Source: CAIYQJ01 sp963717255
GTDB taxonomy: Bacteria > Chloroflexota > Limnocylindria > Limnocylindrales > CSP1-4
Length of the DNA: 64,000 bases
Assembly (NCBI GenBank): GCA_963717255.1
Contig: CAVQVT010000011.1
Coordinates: 1 to 64,000, forward strand
Direction: 5' to 3'
This document shows, piece by piece, positions 34,169 to 43,398 of this stretch. The notes beneath the pieces are model-generated. The model was given only the letters and a program-made list of their open reading frames with translations. It did no database searches and was not told the DNA's origin. The position numbers and the translations under genes are program-made. Position 1 is the first letter of the stretch. Each line of letters starts with the position of its first letter.

Positions 34169-34660
34169 ATGAGCGAGCGCCGGATCCCCGGCAGCGCACG
34201 CGTGACCCGCCGAGCCGTCGCCGAGATCGTCCGCGCCGCCGTCCTCGAGAGCTACGGCGTCACGGGACTGGCGGACGCGGACCTGGCGAGCCGTGTGCGA
34301 CGCTGGCTGGGCATGGGCTCCTCGGGCGTCCGCGTCGACCTGCGCGACGGGATCTCGGTCGAGCTCTTCGTCACGGTCGCCTACGGCGTCCCCGTGGCCG
34401 AGGTCGTGCGCCAGGTCGAGTCGGCGGTCCGCTACGCGCTCCGGCGCGCGCTCGGGCGGGAGCTCGACGCCCTGGTCGTCCACGTCGGTGGCCTCGACTA
34501 CCGGCAGGCCGTCGCACCGACGCCGCCGCCGCCGCCGGGCCCGCGAGCGGACGCCGGACCACTGCTTGACGCACGGATCGAGGAGGAACAGGAGGGAGCA
34601 CCCGCATCCGCGCCGCCCGAAGACCCAGAGCGGGCCGATGCGCGGGGGGGCGCCGCGTGA
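34169..34660 (+). CDS. Asp23/Gls24 family protein (YloU-like)
   Basis: 163 residues. The Asp23 fold (about 8-115: VTRRAVAEIVRAAV, VRVDLRDGISVELFV, VVRQVESAVRYAL) is followed by a Pro-rich and acidic tail. The family is linked to envelope stress in Gram-positives; the YloU member always sits before the DAK2-domain kinase, as here. The stop overlaps the fakA GTG. A second Asp23 domain is fused to PlsX in this window. Confidence 0.88.
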   Translation: MSERRIPGSARVTRRAVAEIVRAAVLESYGVTGLADADLASRVRRWLGMGSSGVRVDLRDGISVELFVTVAYGVPVAEVVRQVESAVRYALRRALGRELDALVVHVGGLDYRQAVAPTPPPPPGPRADAGPLLDARIEEEQEGAPASAPPEDPERADARGGAA

Positions 34661-36433
34661 CAAGGCGCTCCTGCGATGGGGACGGCCTTCTCCGCGCGTT
34701 CCGGGCGGCCGTCTCGTCCGTCGAGGCGAGCGTCGACGAGCTGAACGCGCTCAACGTCTACCCGGTGCCGGATGGGGACACCGGCTCGAACATGCTCGCC
34801 ACGGTCCGTGCGGCCCTGGAGGAGGGCGAACGGGTGGGGGGTGACCAGGCGGACAGGGTCGCCGCGGCGATCAGCTTCGGCGCTCTCATGGGCGCCCGCG
34901 GCAACTCCGGCGTGATCCTCTCCCAGGTCTTCCGCGGCATCGCCGAGGGGCTCGAGGGGAAGCATCGCTTCAACGGCCTCGACGTCGCCAACGCGCTGTC
35001 GATGGGGAGCCGGACCGCCTACGCGGCGGTCGTGAAGCCCGTCGAGGGGACGATCCTCACGGTCGTCCGGGAGGCCGCCGCCGCCGCGGTGGAGGCCGCG
35101 GAGCGCGAGAACGACATCGAGGTCGTCGTGCGCGCCGCGCTCGAGGCCGCCGACCGGGCCCTCGCCCGCACCCCGTCGCTGCTCCCGGTCCTGAAGGAGG
35201 CCGGCGTCGTGGACGCCGGCGGCGCCGGCTTCTGCCGCGTGTTGCAGGGCGCGTACCGGGAGCTGACGGGGGACGAGGGCGGCGCGCCCGGGCCGTCGCG
35301 GGCGAGCGGGCCGCGCCCGTCGACCGTCGTCGCGCACGCCGACGAGGGCTTCGGCTACGAGACGATGTTCCTCCTCGAGGCGGCCTCGGGCCGGTCGCTC
35401 GACCTGGACGCGATCCGTCGGCACCTCGAGGGGATCGGGGAGTCTGTCCTCGTGGCGGGCGACGTGCGCGCCGTGAAGGTCCACGTGCACAGCGAGCGAC
35501 CCGACGTCGTGGTCGCGTACGGGCTCGACCTCGGCGCCCTGAGCCGGATCAGCATCGAGAACCTCGACCGGCAGGCGAGCGACGTCCGGGCGGGCAGGGG
35601 CGGCACCGCTGCGGTCGCGCCGCTCGCGGCCGGAGCAGCCGCGCCCCACGGCGCGGGATGGATCGAGATGTCCGGCGAGGGACCCGGTCGCGGTCGGGCC
35701 GCCCGGCGGCGCCACGGACGAGGCCGTCGCGCTCGACGTCCTGGCGGCGCGCCTGCTGCGGCGCACGCGCTCGCGCGTGCCGCTCGCCGTCGTGGCGGTC
35801 GCCAGCGGAGACGGCCTCGCGGCGATCTTCGAATCGTTCGGGGTCTCCGCGGTGGTCCGCGGTGGCCAGTCCGCGAACCCGAGCACCGGGGAGTTGCTGA
35901 AGGCGATCTCCTCGATCGTGGCCGACGAGATCCTCGTCCTGCCGAACAACCCGAACGTCGTCATGGCAGCGCGACAGGCCGCACAGCTGACGGACCGGCA
36001 GGTGCACGTCGTGCCGACCCGGAACGCGGCCGAGGGTGTCGCAGCGCTCCTCGCGCTCGACCCGAGCGTCGGCGGCGGCGCGAACGTGGCGCCCATGACC
36101 GAGGCCGGCCGCGCGGTCCAGACCCTCCAGGTGACGGAGGCCGTCCGTGATGCCAAGGTGGACGGGCGCAAGGTGAAGCGGGGCCACACGCTGGTCCTCG
36201 ACCCGGACGACGGCCTCGTCGCGGCGGACGCGGACCGCGAGCGGTCGGTCCTCGTCGGCATCGACGCGCTCCGCCCGGGGTACGAGCTGCTCACCCTCTA
36301 CTACGGTGAGGGCGTGGACCTCGCCGCGGCGGAGGAGGTCGCCCGCCGCATCGCCGAGCACGTGCCGGGCGTCGAGGTCGAGGTGGTCCGTGGCGGGCAG
36401 GCGCATTACGCCTTCCTCCTCGCCGCGGAGTAG
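34657..36433 (+). CDS. fakA: FakA/YloV-like DAK2-domain kinase, interrupted by one apparent +1 frame break
   Basis: About 592 residues if joined. Frame A (34657 to about 35680): the DAK2 nucleotide-binding domain with NVYPVPDGDTGSNM near residue 31, GARGNSGVILSQ near residue 78 and DAGGAGF near residue 187, then a middle domain (YETMFLLEA). Frame B (to 36433): the DegV-like end with RGGQSANPSTGELL, LPNNPNVVMAA and DPDDGLV. The break falls near GGCGAGGGACCC (about 35675-35683), where dropping one G gives a sensible joined reading. FakA phosphorylates fatty acids bound to FakB; no fakB is seen here. Order asp23-fakA-recG matches Bacillus. Confidence 0.85.
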
Positions 36434-38618
36434 GCGGACCGGCGCGGCGGCCGCCGGGTCGGCGGCCGCGGCCGTCCACTCGCCGGACGACTCGCTCGCG
36501 AAGTCGACCGTCCCGGCCGGCGCGTGGCTCGCGCGGTCCGCGCAGCGCCTCGGCATCCGGACGGTCCGCGACCTGCTCTACCACCTCCCGCGGCGGTATG
36601 CGGACCTCACCCAGCTCTACTCGCTCGGCCAGCTCGGCTGGCTGGAGCCGGGGACGGCCGTCAGCGTCCGCGCGACCGTGCAGGAGCTGCGCATCGAGCC
36701 GACCTTCCGGCGTCGGATCGAGCGGACGACCGCGCATCTCGTCGACCCGACGGGCGACGCCCTGGCGGTGTGGTTCGGGCGTCGTTTCATCCAGTCGAAG
36801 CTCAAGGCCGGGGACGTCGTCGTCCTCAGTGGGAAGCTCAGGTTCCGGGGCTCGTCGTACGTGATCGACAACCCGGAGTTCCAGGTGGACGCCGGCGAGG
36901 AGGTCCTCCATGCGGGCCGGATCGTCCCGGTCTACCGGACGACCGGGGGCCTGACGGCGGCCCGCCTCCGGACGGCGATCCACGACGCACTGGAGCGGTA
37001 CGCCCCGTTGGTGGAGGAGTACCTGCCGGCGGAGATCCGCCGCGAGGTGCGCGTCGTGGGGATCGCCGAGGCGCTCCGCCAGGTGCACTTCCCGGTCGAC
37101 GATGCCGCGAAGGAGGCCGCGCTGCGCCGCTTCGCGTTCGACGAGCTGCTCGCCCTCCAGGTCGGCATGGTCCAGCGCAAGCGTGTCCGTGCGCGCGAGT
37201 CGGCGGCGCAGGTCCGCGTGGACGACGTGACCGACGCCTCGATCCGCGCCGCGATCGTCGCCGAGCTCCGGCGTCGCATCGGCGGCGACGTCGATCTCAC
37301 GCCCGACCAGTCCGCCGCGATGAGCACGGTCGCCGACGGGCTGGCGGGTCGGGAGCCGATGGTCCGGCTCCTCCAGGGCGACGTGGGCTCGGGCAAGACG
37401 GCTGTCGCCGCATACGCGCTCGCGGCGGTCGCCCTCGAGGGTGGCCAGGGAGCCCTCCTCGCACCGACCGACCTGCTCGCCCGCCAGCACGCCGCGACGC
37501 TGGAGGCGCTGCTGGCGGACCTGGAGCTGCCCGTGACGCTGCTCACCGGGTCGCTGCGCTCGGCGGAGACCCGAGATGCGCGCGCCGCGATCGACCGGGG
37601 GTCGGCGCGGATCGTCGTCGGGACGCACGCCCTCATCTCGGAGGGCGTGACATACGGGCGGCTGTGCCTGGCGGTCGTGGACGAGCAGCACCGGTTCGGC
37701 GTCGCGCAGCGCGCTGCGCTCGAGGCCAAGGCGAGCGAGGGCGCGCCGCACCTGCTCCTCATGACCGCGACGCCCATCCCGCGCACCCTCGGCCGGGTGT
37801 TCTACGCCGACCTCGACGTCTCCGACCTGCGCACGCCGCCGGCCGGCCGGGTGCCGATCCGGACCGGGATCCGCCGGCAGGACGACCTCGATGGCACCTG
37901 GGAGCGCGTGCGCCGGGAGGCATCGGCCGGGCACCGGACGTTCGTCGTCGTGCCGCACATCGACGAGTCCGAGGACGAGACGGATGCGACGGTCGCGGCG
38001 ACGGCGGAGGCGGAACGGCTGGCTGGCCTGCTCGCTCCGCTCCGGGTCGGGCTGGTCCACGGGCGGATGAAGCCCGTCGAGCGCGATGCGGAGATGAGCC
38101 GGTTCCGCGACGGCGACGTCGACGTCCTCGTGGGCACGACGGTCGTGGAGGTCGGGGTGGATGTACCGGAGGCGACGATGATGATCGTGGAGGGCGCCGA
38201 CAGGTTCGGTCTCGCTCAGCTCCACCAGCTGCGGGGGCGCGTGGGTCGAGGGACCGCGGAGTCGTTCTGCGTCCTCGTCTCGGACGTGGCCGAGGACACC
38301 ACGGCGTATGCGCGCCTCGACGCCGTGCGCCGGACCCGCGACGGGTTCGCCCTGGCCGAGGCGGACTTCGACCTGCGGAAGGAAGGCGACGTCCTCGGCC
38401 TCGAGCAGAGCGGCCTCCCGCGGCTCCGGGTCGCGTCGCTCCAGAAGCCGGAGCACCGCGATCTCGCGGTGGTGGCTCGGCAGCAGGCGGAGGCGCTCGT
38501 GGACGCCGCGGGAGAGCTGTCCGGATCGCGGAGCGACGCCCTCCGGCGTGAGTTCGCGTCCGGCTGGCTCGCGGCGGTGGTGGCGGCCGAGACCGACGAG
38601 ACGGCCGGGGCGGCGTAG
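36390..38618 (+). CDS. recG: ATP-dependent DNA helicase RecG
   Basis: 742 residues. Wedge/OB domain (about 75-190), then the SF2 helicase core: LLQGDVGSGKTAVAAY (Walker A) near residue 328, DEQHRFGV near residue 430, TATPIPRTL near residue 458, VGTTVVEVGVDVPEA near residue 580, QLRGRVGRG near residue 610. It reverses stalled forks. No ATG/GTG lies between the fakA stop and the conserved LGIRTVRDLLYHLPRRY; GTG 36390, inside fakA and behind GAGGTGG, is the best start, with GTG 36306 as alternative. Confidence 0.92.
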   Translation: MAGRRITPSSSPRSRRTGAAAAGSAAAAVHSPDDSLAKSTVPAGAWLARSAQRLGIRTVRDLLYHLPRRYADLTQLYSLGQLGWLEPGTAVSVRATVQELRIEPTFRRRIERTTAHLVDPTGDALAVWFGRRFIQSKLKAGDVVVLSGKLRFRGSSYVIDNPEFQVDAGEEVLHAGRIVPVYRTTGGLTAARLRTAIHDALERYAPLVEEYLPAEIRREVRVVGIAEALRQVHFPVDDAAKEAALRRFAFDELLALQVGMVQRKRVRARESAAQVRVDDVTDASIRAAIVAELRRRIGGDVDLTPDQSAAMSTVADGLAGREPMVRLLQGDVGSGKTAVAAYALAAVALEGGQGALLAPTDLLARQHAATLEALLADLELPVTLLTGSLRSAETRDARAAIDRGSARIVVGTHALISEGVTYGRLCLAVVDEQHRFGVAQRAALEAKASEGAPHLLLMTATPIPRTLGRVFYADLDVSDLRTPPAGRVPIRTGIRRQDDLDGTWERVRREASAGHRTFVVVPHIDESEDETDATVAATAEAERLAGLLAPLRVGLVHGRMKPVERDAEMSRFRDGDVDVLVGTTVVEVGVDVPEATMMIVEGADRFGLAQLHQLRGRVGRGTAESFCVLVSDVAEDTTAYARLDAVRRTRDGFALAEADFDLRKEGDVLGLEQSGLPRLRVASLQKPEHRDLAVVARQQAEALVDAAGELSGSRSDALRREFASGWLAAVVAAETDETAGAA

Positions 38619-38622
38619 CGAG

Positions 38623-39222
38623 GTGGCCGAGGCGGGCAGGGTCGTCGCGGGCACCGCGGGCGGGATCCGACTCCTCGCGCCCGGGCCGGGGACGCGACCC
38701 CTGGCGGACCGCGTGAAGCAGGCCGTCTTCGGCGCGCTCGAACCCGCCCTGCCCGGCGCCGCCGTGCTCGACCTCTTCGCCGGGAGTGGCGCGGCCGGGA
38801 TCGAGGCTCTCTCGCGCGGGGCGGCCCGCGCGGTGCTCGTTGAGCGTGACCCGGGCGCCGTCGGTGTCATCGTCGAGAACCTCGCCCGGGCCCGCGTCGC
38901 CGAGCGGGCGATGGTCGTCCGGCGCGATGTCGCACGCTACCTCGCCGGCGGACCCGATCAGTCCGACCCGCTGGGCGCGTGGCCGTTCGACCTCGTCGTC
39001 GTGGACCCGCCGTACGCCCAGCGCGTCCTCCGGGAGGAGGTCCTCGCGCGCCTCGGCGTGGAAGAACCCTCCCTGCCGGCCGTGGTGCGCCCCGGAGGGT
39101 GCGTCGTCGTGACGCACTTCTGGAAGGAGCCGCCTCCGGCGCGGGCCGGGCTGCTAGCATCGGAACGAACCCGACGCTTCGGCGAGACGGCCGTCGCGTT
39201 CTACCGCCGTGGGGACGCCTGA
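38623..39222 (+). CDS. rsmD: 16S rRNA (guanine966-N2)-methyltransferase RsmD
   Basis: 199 residues. SAM-binding LDLFAGSGAAGIEALSRGA near residue 47, catalytic VVVDPPYAQ near residue 125. It methylates G966 of 16S rRNA. GTG start 4 nt after recG; its stop overlaps the coaD ATG. recG-rsmD-coaD order is widespread. Confidence 0.94.
   Translation: MAEAGRVVAGTAGGIRLLAPGPGTRPLADRVKQAVFGALEPALPGAAVLDLFAGSGAAGIEALSRGAARAVLVERDPGAVGVIVENLARARVAERAMVVRRDVARYLAGGPDQSDPLGAWPFDLVVVDPPYAQRVLREEVLARLGVEEPSLPAVVRPGGCVVVTHFWKEPPPARAGLLASERTRRFGETAVAFYRRGDA
39152..39160 (+). promoter_or_regulatory. Possible internal -10 for coaD
   Basis: TGC TAGCAT inside rsmD, 61 nt before the coaD ATG. It matches the local extended -10 pattern but lies in coding sequence. 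Confidence 0.25.
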
Positions 39223-39752
39223 TGCGCATCGCGGTCTACCCGGGATCATTCGACCCGATCACCAACGGACACGTGGACGTCCTGCGAAGGGCGGCCGCTG
39301 CCTTCGATCGCGTCGTGGTCGCGGTGCTCGTGAACCCGCGCAAGGCGACCGTGGACTCGGCCGACGAGCGGGTTGCGACGATCCGCGCGTCGATCGCGGA
39401 GGCGCTCGCCGAGGACCGCGACCGGATCGAGGTCGTGGCGTTCGACGGCCTGACGGTGGACCTCTGTCGCCGCATCGGCGCTCGCTGGCTCATCCGCGGG
39501 CTGCGGGCGGTCGCCGACTTCGAGGCCGAGCTCCAGATGGCCCACATGAACCGCAAGATGGCGCCCGAGGTGGACACGGTCTTCTTCATGACCGCGCTGG
39601 AGCATGCGTACCTGTCGTCGAGCCTCGTCCGCGAGATCGCACGCTTCGGCGGCGACGTGGCGCCGCTGGTGCCGACCGCGGTCCTGCGGCGCCTCGCGGG
39701 CGATCCGCAGCGCGATGGCGAAGGGTCCGGACGGAGACCGCCCGAGGGCTGA
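39222..39752 (+). CDS. coaD: Phosphopantetheine adenylyltransferase
   Basis: 176 residues. YPGSFDPITNGHVD (T/HxGH motif) at the start, LIRGLRAVADFEAE near residue 88, and the ISSS-type SSSLVREIA near residue 129. It makes dephospho-CoA, the fourth step of CoA synthesis. Ends in a short basic tail. Confidence 0.96.
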   Translation: MRIAVYPGSFDPITNGHVDVLRRAAAAFDRVVVAVLVNPRKATVDSADERVATIRASIAEALAEDRDRIEVVAFDGLTVDLCRRIGARWLIRGLRAVADFEAELQMAHMNRKMAPEVDTVFFMTALEHAYLSSSLVREIARFGGDVAPLVPTAVLRRLAGDPQRDGEGSGRRPPEG

Positions 39753-39765
39753 CCCGCACGCGCTC

Positions 39766-39771
39766 TATACT
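39766..39771 (+). promoter_or_regulatory. Candidate -10 for the DivIVA-like gene operon
   Basis: TATACT followed by CGC, 68 nt before the putative ATC start. The same string precedes def and ilvE. Confidence 0.5.
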
Positions 39772-39825
39772 CGCGTCTGGAACGTCGCGCGGGAGCGCAG
39801 GCGAGCGCGCCGTCGCGCCAGCGGG

Positions 39826-39832
39826 AGGAGGG
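39826..39832 (+). promoter_or_regulatory. Shine-Dalgarno pointing to an ATC start at 39840
   Basis: AGGAGGG lies 7 nt before ATC (39840) but 16 nt before the first ATG (39849), which is too far for normal use. Confidence 0.4.
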
Positions 39833-39839
39833 CCGAACC

Positions 39840-40490
39840 ATCGACATCATGTTCTTCGTCGAGCGGCTCGAGTCCATGGTCGCGAACGGCCGCAAGCTCC
39901 CGCTGACCACGAACGTGGTCGTGGACCAGACCGCTGCGCTCGACCTCATCGACGAGCTCCGACACGCGATCCCCGAGGAGGTCCAGTCGGCGCGGCGCAT
40001 CAGCGCGGAGGGCGAGCGGATCATCGAGCGTGCCCAGCGCGAGGCCGAGGAGATCATCGCCCGGGCCCAGGAGCAGGCGGCGTTCCTCATCGAGGAGCGG
40101 GAGCTGACGCGGGCGGCCCAGGAGGAGAGTGCGCGGATCCTCGAGCAGGCGGACATGGACGCCGAGGAGGTCCGCCGCGGTGCCGACGAGTACGCCGCGT
40201 CGATCCTCATCACCCTCGAAGGCGAGGTCGTGCGGACGCTCCAGGGGATCAAGCGCGGCATCGCCCTCCTCGACGAGCGGCGCGCGCAGCTCCGCGAGCC
40301 GGGGCCGGTCGCGGCGCCGACGGGGGCGCCGATGATGCCCGACGTGCAGGACATCCCCGACATGGAGCCCGATCCGGCCTACCCGGCCTACGCCGTCGAG
40401 CCGGCGCCAGAGCCCGCGGACGCGGGCTCCGTCACCGGGTGGCCGGAGCCCGACCCGGAGGCCGTCCAGCGCACGCGTCGCCGGAGGTGA
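39840..40490 (+). CDS. DivIVA / F0F1-b-like coiled-coil protein
   Basis: 216 residues from ATC 39840, or 213 from ATG 39849. Residues about 5-50 hold a short conserved head (RLESMVANGRKLPLTTNVVVD), then a long charged coiled coil (about 50-130: SARRISAEGERIIERAQREA) and a Pro/Ala/acidic tail. Similar proteins sit between coaD and yceD in Chloroflexota and are often labelled ATPase-like or DivIVA-like. Function unknown, possibly a division or envelope scaffold. The strong AGGAGGG is placed for an ATC start reading IDIMFFVERLE. Confidence 0.72.
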   Translation: MDIMFFVERLESMVANGRKLPLTTNVVVDQTAALDLIDELRHAIPEEVQSARRISAEGERIIERAQREAEEIIARAQEQAAFLIEERELTRAAQEESARILEQADMDAEEVRRGADEYAASILITLEGEVVRTLQGIKRGIALLDERRAQLREPGPVAAPTGAPMMPDVQDIPDMEPDPAYPAYAVEPAPEPADAGSVTGWPEPDPEAVQRTRRRR

Positions 40491-41054
40491 CCCGCCGGGC
40501 TCGCGCGTCGGCCCTCGACATCAACGTCGCCGGCCTCCTCGCGGAAGGGCCGGGCTCGCATCGCGACATCGCGGTCCACGACCTCAGCCTCCCCCTCGAC
40601 GAGGGCCTTGTCCTCGCGCACCCCGTGGAGGGCTCCGTGCGGCTCGCACGGACCAATCGCGGGCTCCTCGTCACCGGTCGCTTCTCGGCCGCGCTTCGCG
40701 CGTCGTGCGCGCGGTGCCTGAAGGACGTGGACGTGCCGGTCGCGTTCGAGCTCGAGGAGGAGGCGCTCCCGAGTCATCGACCTCACGTCGGGGCTGCCCA
40801 TCGACACCTCGGCCGACCCGGAGGCCGTCCGGCTCAGCGATCACCACGAGCTCGACCTCGAGCCCCTCATCCGGGAGGCGATCTCGCTCGCGGAGCCGAT
40901 CGCGCCGATCTGCCGGCCCGACTGTCCCGGGCTGTGCGTCGTCTGCGGGGAGGATCTTGCGACGGGCGACCACGGTCACGCGGACGGCCCGGTGGACCCG
41001 CGGCTGGAGGCACTCCGGGCGTTCCGGGTCGACGCGGGCGACGCGAACGGCTAG
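40487..41054 (+). CDS. yceD: YceD/DUF177 family protein, interrupted by one apparent +1 frame break
   Basis: About 189 residues if joined. Frame A (40487 to about 40772) reads LDINVAGLLAEGPGSHRDI ... ASCARCLKDVDVPVAFELEEEALP; frame B (40773-41054) reads VIDLTSGLPIDTSAD and then ICRPDC/GLCVVCG, the C-terminal Cys motif of the family. The break lies at CTCCCG-A-GTCATC. YceD acts in 23S rRNA/ribosome assembly and nearly always precedes rpmF, as here. The GTG overlaps the stop of the gene before it. Confidence 0.83.
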
Positions 41055-41057
41055 ACT
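41052..41057 (+). promoter_or_regulatory. Possible -10 for rpmF-plsX
   Basis: TAGACT overlaps the yceD stop codon, 100 nt before the rpmF ATG. Confidence 0.3.
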
Positions 41058-41156
41058 TCGCGTCCGGCCCCCGGTCCCAGTGGCCCGGAACGCCACGCCC
41101 CTCTCCCGCGCCATCCCGCCCGGCCGCGCACCGGGCCGAAAGGAGCCTCCAGACCG

Positions 41157-41363
41157 ATGGGCCTCCCGAAGCGGAAGGTGTCGCACGCCCGCCAGGGCGA
41201 CCGCCGCGCCCACGCCGCCCTCACGACCCCGCACCTCGTCGAGTGCTCGCACTGTCACCAGCCCCGGCTCACGCACCACGCGTGCCCCAACTGCGGCTGG
41301 TACCGTGGTCGTCAGGTGCTCCGGATCAAGACCACGTCGCCGGAGGGTGCGTCGGAGCGCTGA
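41157..41363 (+). CDS. rpmF: Ribosomal protein L32
   Basis: 68 residues. The LPKRKVSHARQGDRRAH start and a zinc ribbon CSHC ... CPNCG with GWYRGRQVL. AGGAG lies upstream of the ATG. Its place between yceD and plsX is conserved in many bacteria. Confidence 0.97.
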   Translation: MGLPKRKVSHARQGDRRAHAALTTPHLVECSHCHQPRLTHHACPNCGWYRGRQVLRIKTTSPEGASER

Positions 41364-41392
41364 GCGCGCTCCTTCAGACGGGGAGGTAGGTC

Positions 41393-42880
41393 GTGGACCT
41401 CGCGACGGTCCGGATGGACGACGCGTCGCGTCCCGTCCGGGTCGCCGTGGACGCGATGGGCGGCGACCACGCGCCCCTCGAGATCGTCGTCGGCGCGCTC
41501 ACCTTCGCGCGCCAGAGCCCCGCGGACCAGGTGATCCTCGTCGGCGACGAGGCCGCGATCCTCGCGAGCGCGGAAGGACCGCTCCCCTCGAACGTGACGA
41601 TCGAGCGCTCCGGCTCGGTCATCGGGATGGACGAGGCGCCCGCGGTCGCGCTCCGCACGAAGAAGGACGCCTCGATCGTCGTCGCGATGGACCTCGTCAA
41701 GAGGGGACGCGCCGACGCGGTCCTGACCGCGGGCCACACCGGCGCCGGCATGGCCGCGGCTGTGCTCCGGCTGGGGCGCCTCCCCGGTGTCGATCGCCCG
41801 GCGCTCGCGGTCCAGCTCATCACGTCGAAGGGTCCGATGGTCTTCCTGGACATCGGCGCCAACCCCGACTCGACCGCCGAGAACCTCTTCCAGTACGCGC
41901 ACATGGGCGCGCTCTTCGCCGAGCGCGTCGCCGGCGTCGCGTCGCCGACGGTCGCGCTGCTGTCGCTCGGCGAGGAGAGGGGAAAGGGCGATGCCCGCGT
42001 CCAGCGCGCGACCGAGCTGCTCGACGCGTCCACGCTGCGGTTCATCGGCAACGTGGAGGGCAAGGACCTGGTCCATCATCCCGCGGACGTCGTCGTGTGC
42101 GACGCGATGCTCGGGAACGTGACGATGAAGTTCTTCGAGGGGCTCTCGAGCTTCATCTTCGACCTCTTCCGAGCCGAGTTCCGCAAGGCTCCGCGCGGGC
42201 CGCTCGCGTACGCCCTCCTCAAGCCGGGCATCGAGCGGATCCGCGCCACTTTCGACTACGAGAAGCTCGGCGGCTCACCGCTGCTCGGCGTCCGCGGCAC
42301 CGTCCTGATCACGCACGGCCGGTCCAAGCGCCGGTTCGTCGCGTACGGCGTGGCCGTCGCGGCCGCAGCGGCCCGTGCCCGCATCCCGGAGCGGATCGCC
42401 GAGGCCTTCGCCGAGGGCGGCCCGGGTCGGCTCCCGGAGTCGCGCGATCCGGATGCCGACGACGCCGCCCGCCGGGGAGGACCCGCCCGCCCGAAGCTTG
42501 CTCCCGCGGCGTCCGACCCCGCTGCGGCCGAGCCGGCCGCGCTCGCACCCGCAGCGGAGGAGACCCATGTGACCGGCACGGTCTCGGTCGCGCACTCCGT
42601 CGTCGCGCGCATGGTCCGGCGCGCCGCCGTCGCGGCGCCGGGCGTCGTGCGCGTCGGCCGGGGCGGTCCTGCGGCGCTCGCGCGGATGGCGCCTCCCGCG
42701 GTCGCGGTGCGCGAGCGGACCGACGGCCTCCATGTCCGCGTCACCGTCGTCGCGCGGCCCGGCCACGACCTGCGCGTCGTCGCGCGCGACGTCCGCGAGG
42801 CCGTCGCGGCGACCGTCGAGCGCCTCCTCGGGCTCGAGCTCGCCGATGTCATGGTCGCCATCGACGGCGTCGGCGAGTGA
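41393..42880 (+). CDS. plsX: Phosphate acyltransferase PlsX fused to an Asp23-like domain
   Basis: 495 residues; ordinary PlsX has about 330-345. Residues 16-340 are PlsX (VAVDAMGGDHAP, AGHTGAGMAA, LDIGANPDST, FFEGLSSFIFDLF), which makes acyl-phosphate from acyl-ACP for phospholipid synthesis. A linker (about 345-392) rich in Ala/Pro/Asp leads to an Asp23/Gls24 domain (about 393-495: SVAHSVVARMVRRAAV, VRVTVVARPGHDLRVV). No stop separates them. GTG 42569 with a strong GGAGGAG could start the Asp23 part alone. GGGGAGG precedes the first GTG. Confidence 0.9.
   Translation: MDLATVRMDDASRPVRVAVDAMGGDHAPLEIVVGALTFARQSPADQVILVGDEAAILASAEGPLPSNVTIERSGSVIGMDEAPAVALRTKKDASIVVAMDLVKRGRADAVLTAGHTGAGMAAAVLRLGRLPGVDRPALAVQLITSKGPMVFLDIGANPDSTAENLFQYAHMGALFAERVAGVASPTVALLSLGEERGKGDARVQRATELLDASTLRFIGNVEGKDLVHHPADVVVCDAMLGNVTMKFFEGLSSFIFDLFRAEFRKAPRGPLAYALLKPGIERIRATFDYEKLGGSPLLGVRGTVLITHGRSKRRFVAYGVAVAAAAARARIPERIAEAFAEGGPGRLPESRDPDADDAARRGGPARPKLAPAASDPAAAEPAALAPAAEETHVTGTVSVAHSVVARMVRRAAVAAPGVVRVGRGGPAALARMAPPAVAVRERTDGLHVRVTVVARPGHDLRVVARDVREAVAATVERLLGLELADVMVAIDGVGE
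42556..42562 (+). promoter_or_regulatory. Internal Shine-Dalgarno in plsX
   Basis: GGAGGAG, 6 nt before an in-frame GTG (42569) at the exact border between the PlsX linker and the Asp23 domain. It would give a separate 103-residue Asp23-like protein. Confidence 0.45.
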
Positions 42881-43338
42881 GCGGCGGCCGCGGCGGGAGA
42901 CGCGTCGGGGACCCGGAGCTCGTCGCGGCGCACCGAGCGGCACGCCGTCTCGCGCTCGCCGCGGTCTTCGAGGCCGACTTCGGCCAACGGACCGCGACGA
43001 CGATCCTCGAGCGACGTCTCGCGGAGACCGAGGCGGACCCGGCCGTGGCCGCCTACGCGCGGGACCTCGTGCGCGAGATCGTCGCGCACCGGGACCGGAT
43101 CGACGCGCGCATCGACGCGGTGGCACCCCGATGGCCGGTCGTCCAGATGGCTCCCATCGACCGTGCCATCGTCCGTGTGGCCGTGTGCGAGGTGCTACAC
43201 TCCCCGGCGACGCCGGCCCCGGTGGCGATCGCCGAGTGGGTCGAGCTGGCCCGGACGTACAGCGGAGACCCGGCCCGACGGCTGGTCAATGGGATCCTCG
43301 GGACCATCGCGAGGGAGCAGGCCGCGGGAACGTCATAG
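42877..43338 (+). CDS. nusB: Transcription antitermination protein NusB
   Basis: 153 residues. All-helical NusB pattern: RRLALAAVFEADFG near residue 23, MAPIDRAIVRVAVCEVL near residue 90, and ARTYSGDPARRLVNGILGTIARE near the end, the most conserved part. It acts with S10 on rRNA operon antitermination. The GTG overlaps the plsX stop. Confidence 0.93.
   Translation: MSGGRGGRRVGDPELVAAHRAARRLALAAVFEADFGQRTATTILERRLAETEADPAVAAYARDLVREIVAHRDRIDARIDAVAPRWPVVQMAPIDRAIVRVAVCEVLHSPATPAPVAIAEWVELARTYSGDPARRLVNGILGTIAREQAAGTS
43193..43201 (+). promoter_or_regulatory. Possible internal promoter for acpP-rnc
   Basis: TGC TACACT inside nusB, 198 nt before the acpP GTG. It matches the local extended -10. 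Confidence 0.3.
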
Positions 43339-43398
43339 TCGAGGGGACGTCGACGGAGCCGTGACGCGGCCCGACACGACCGACCGAGGGAGGACCCT

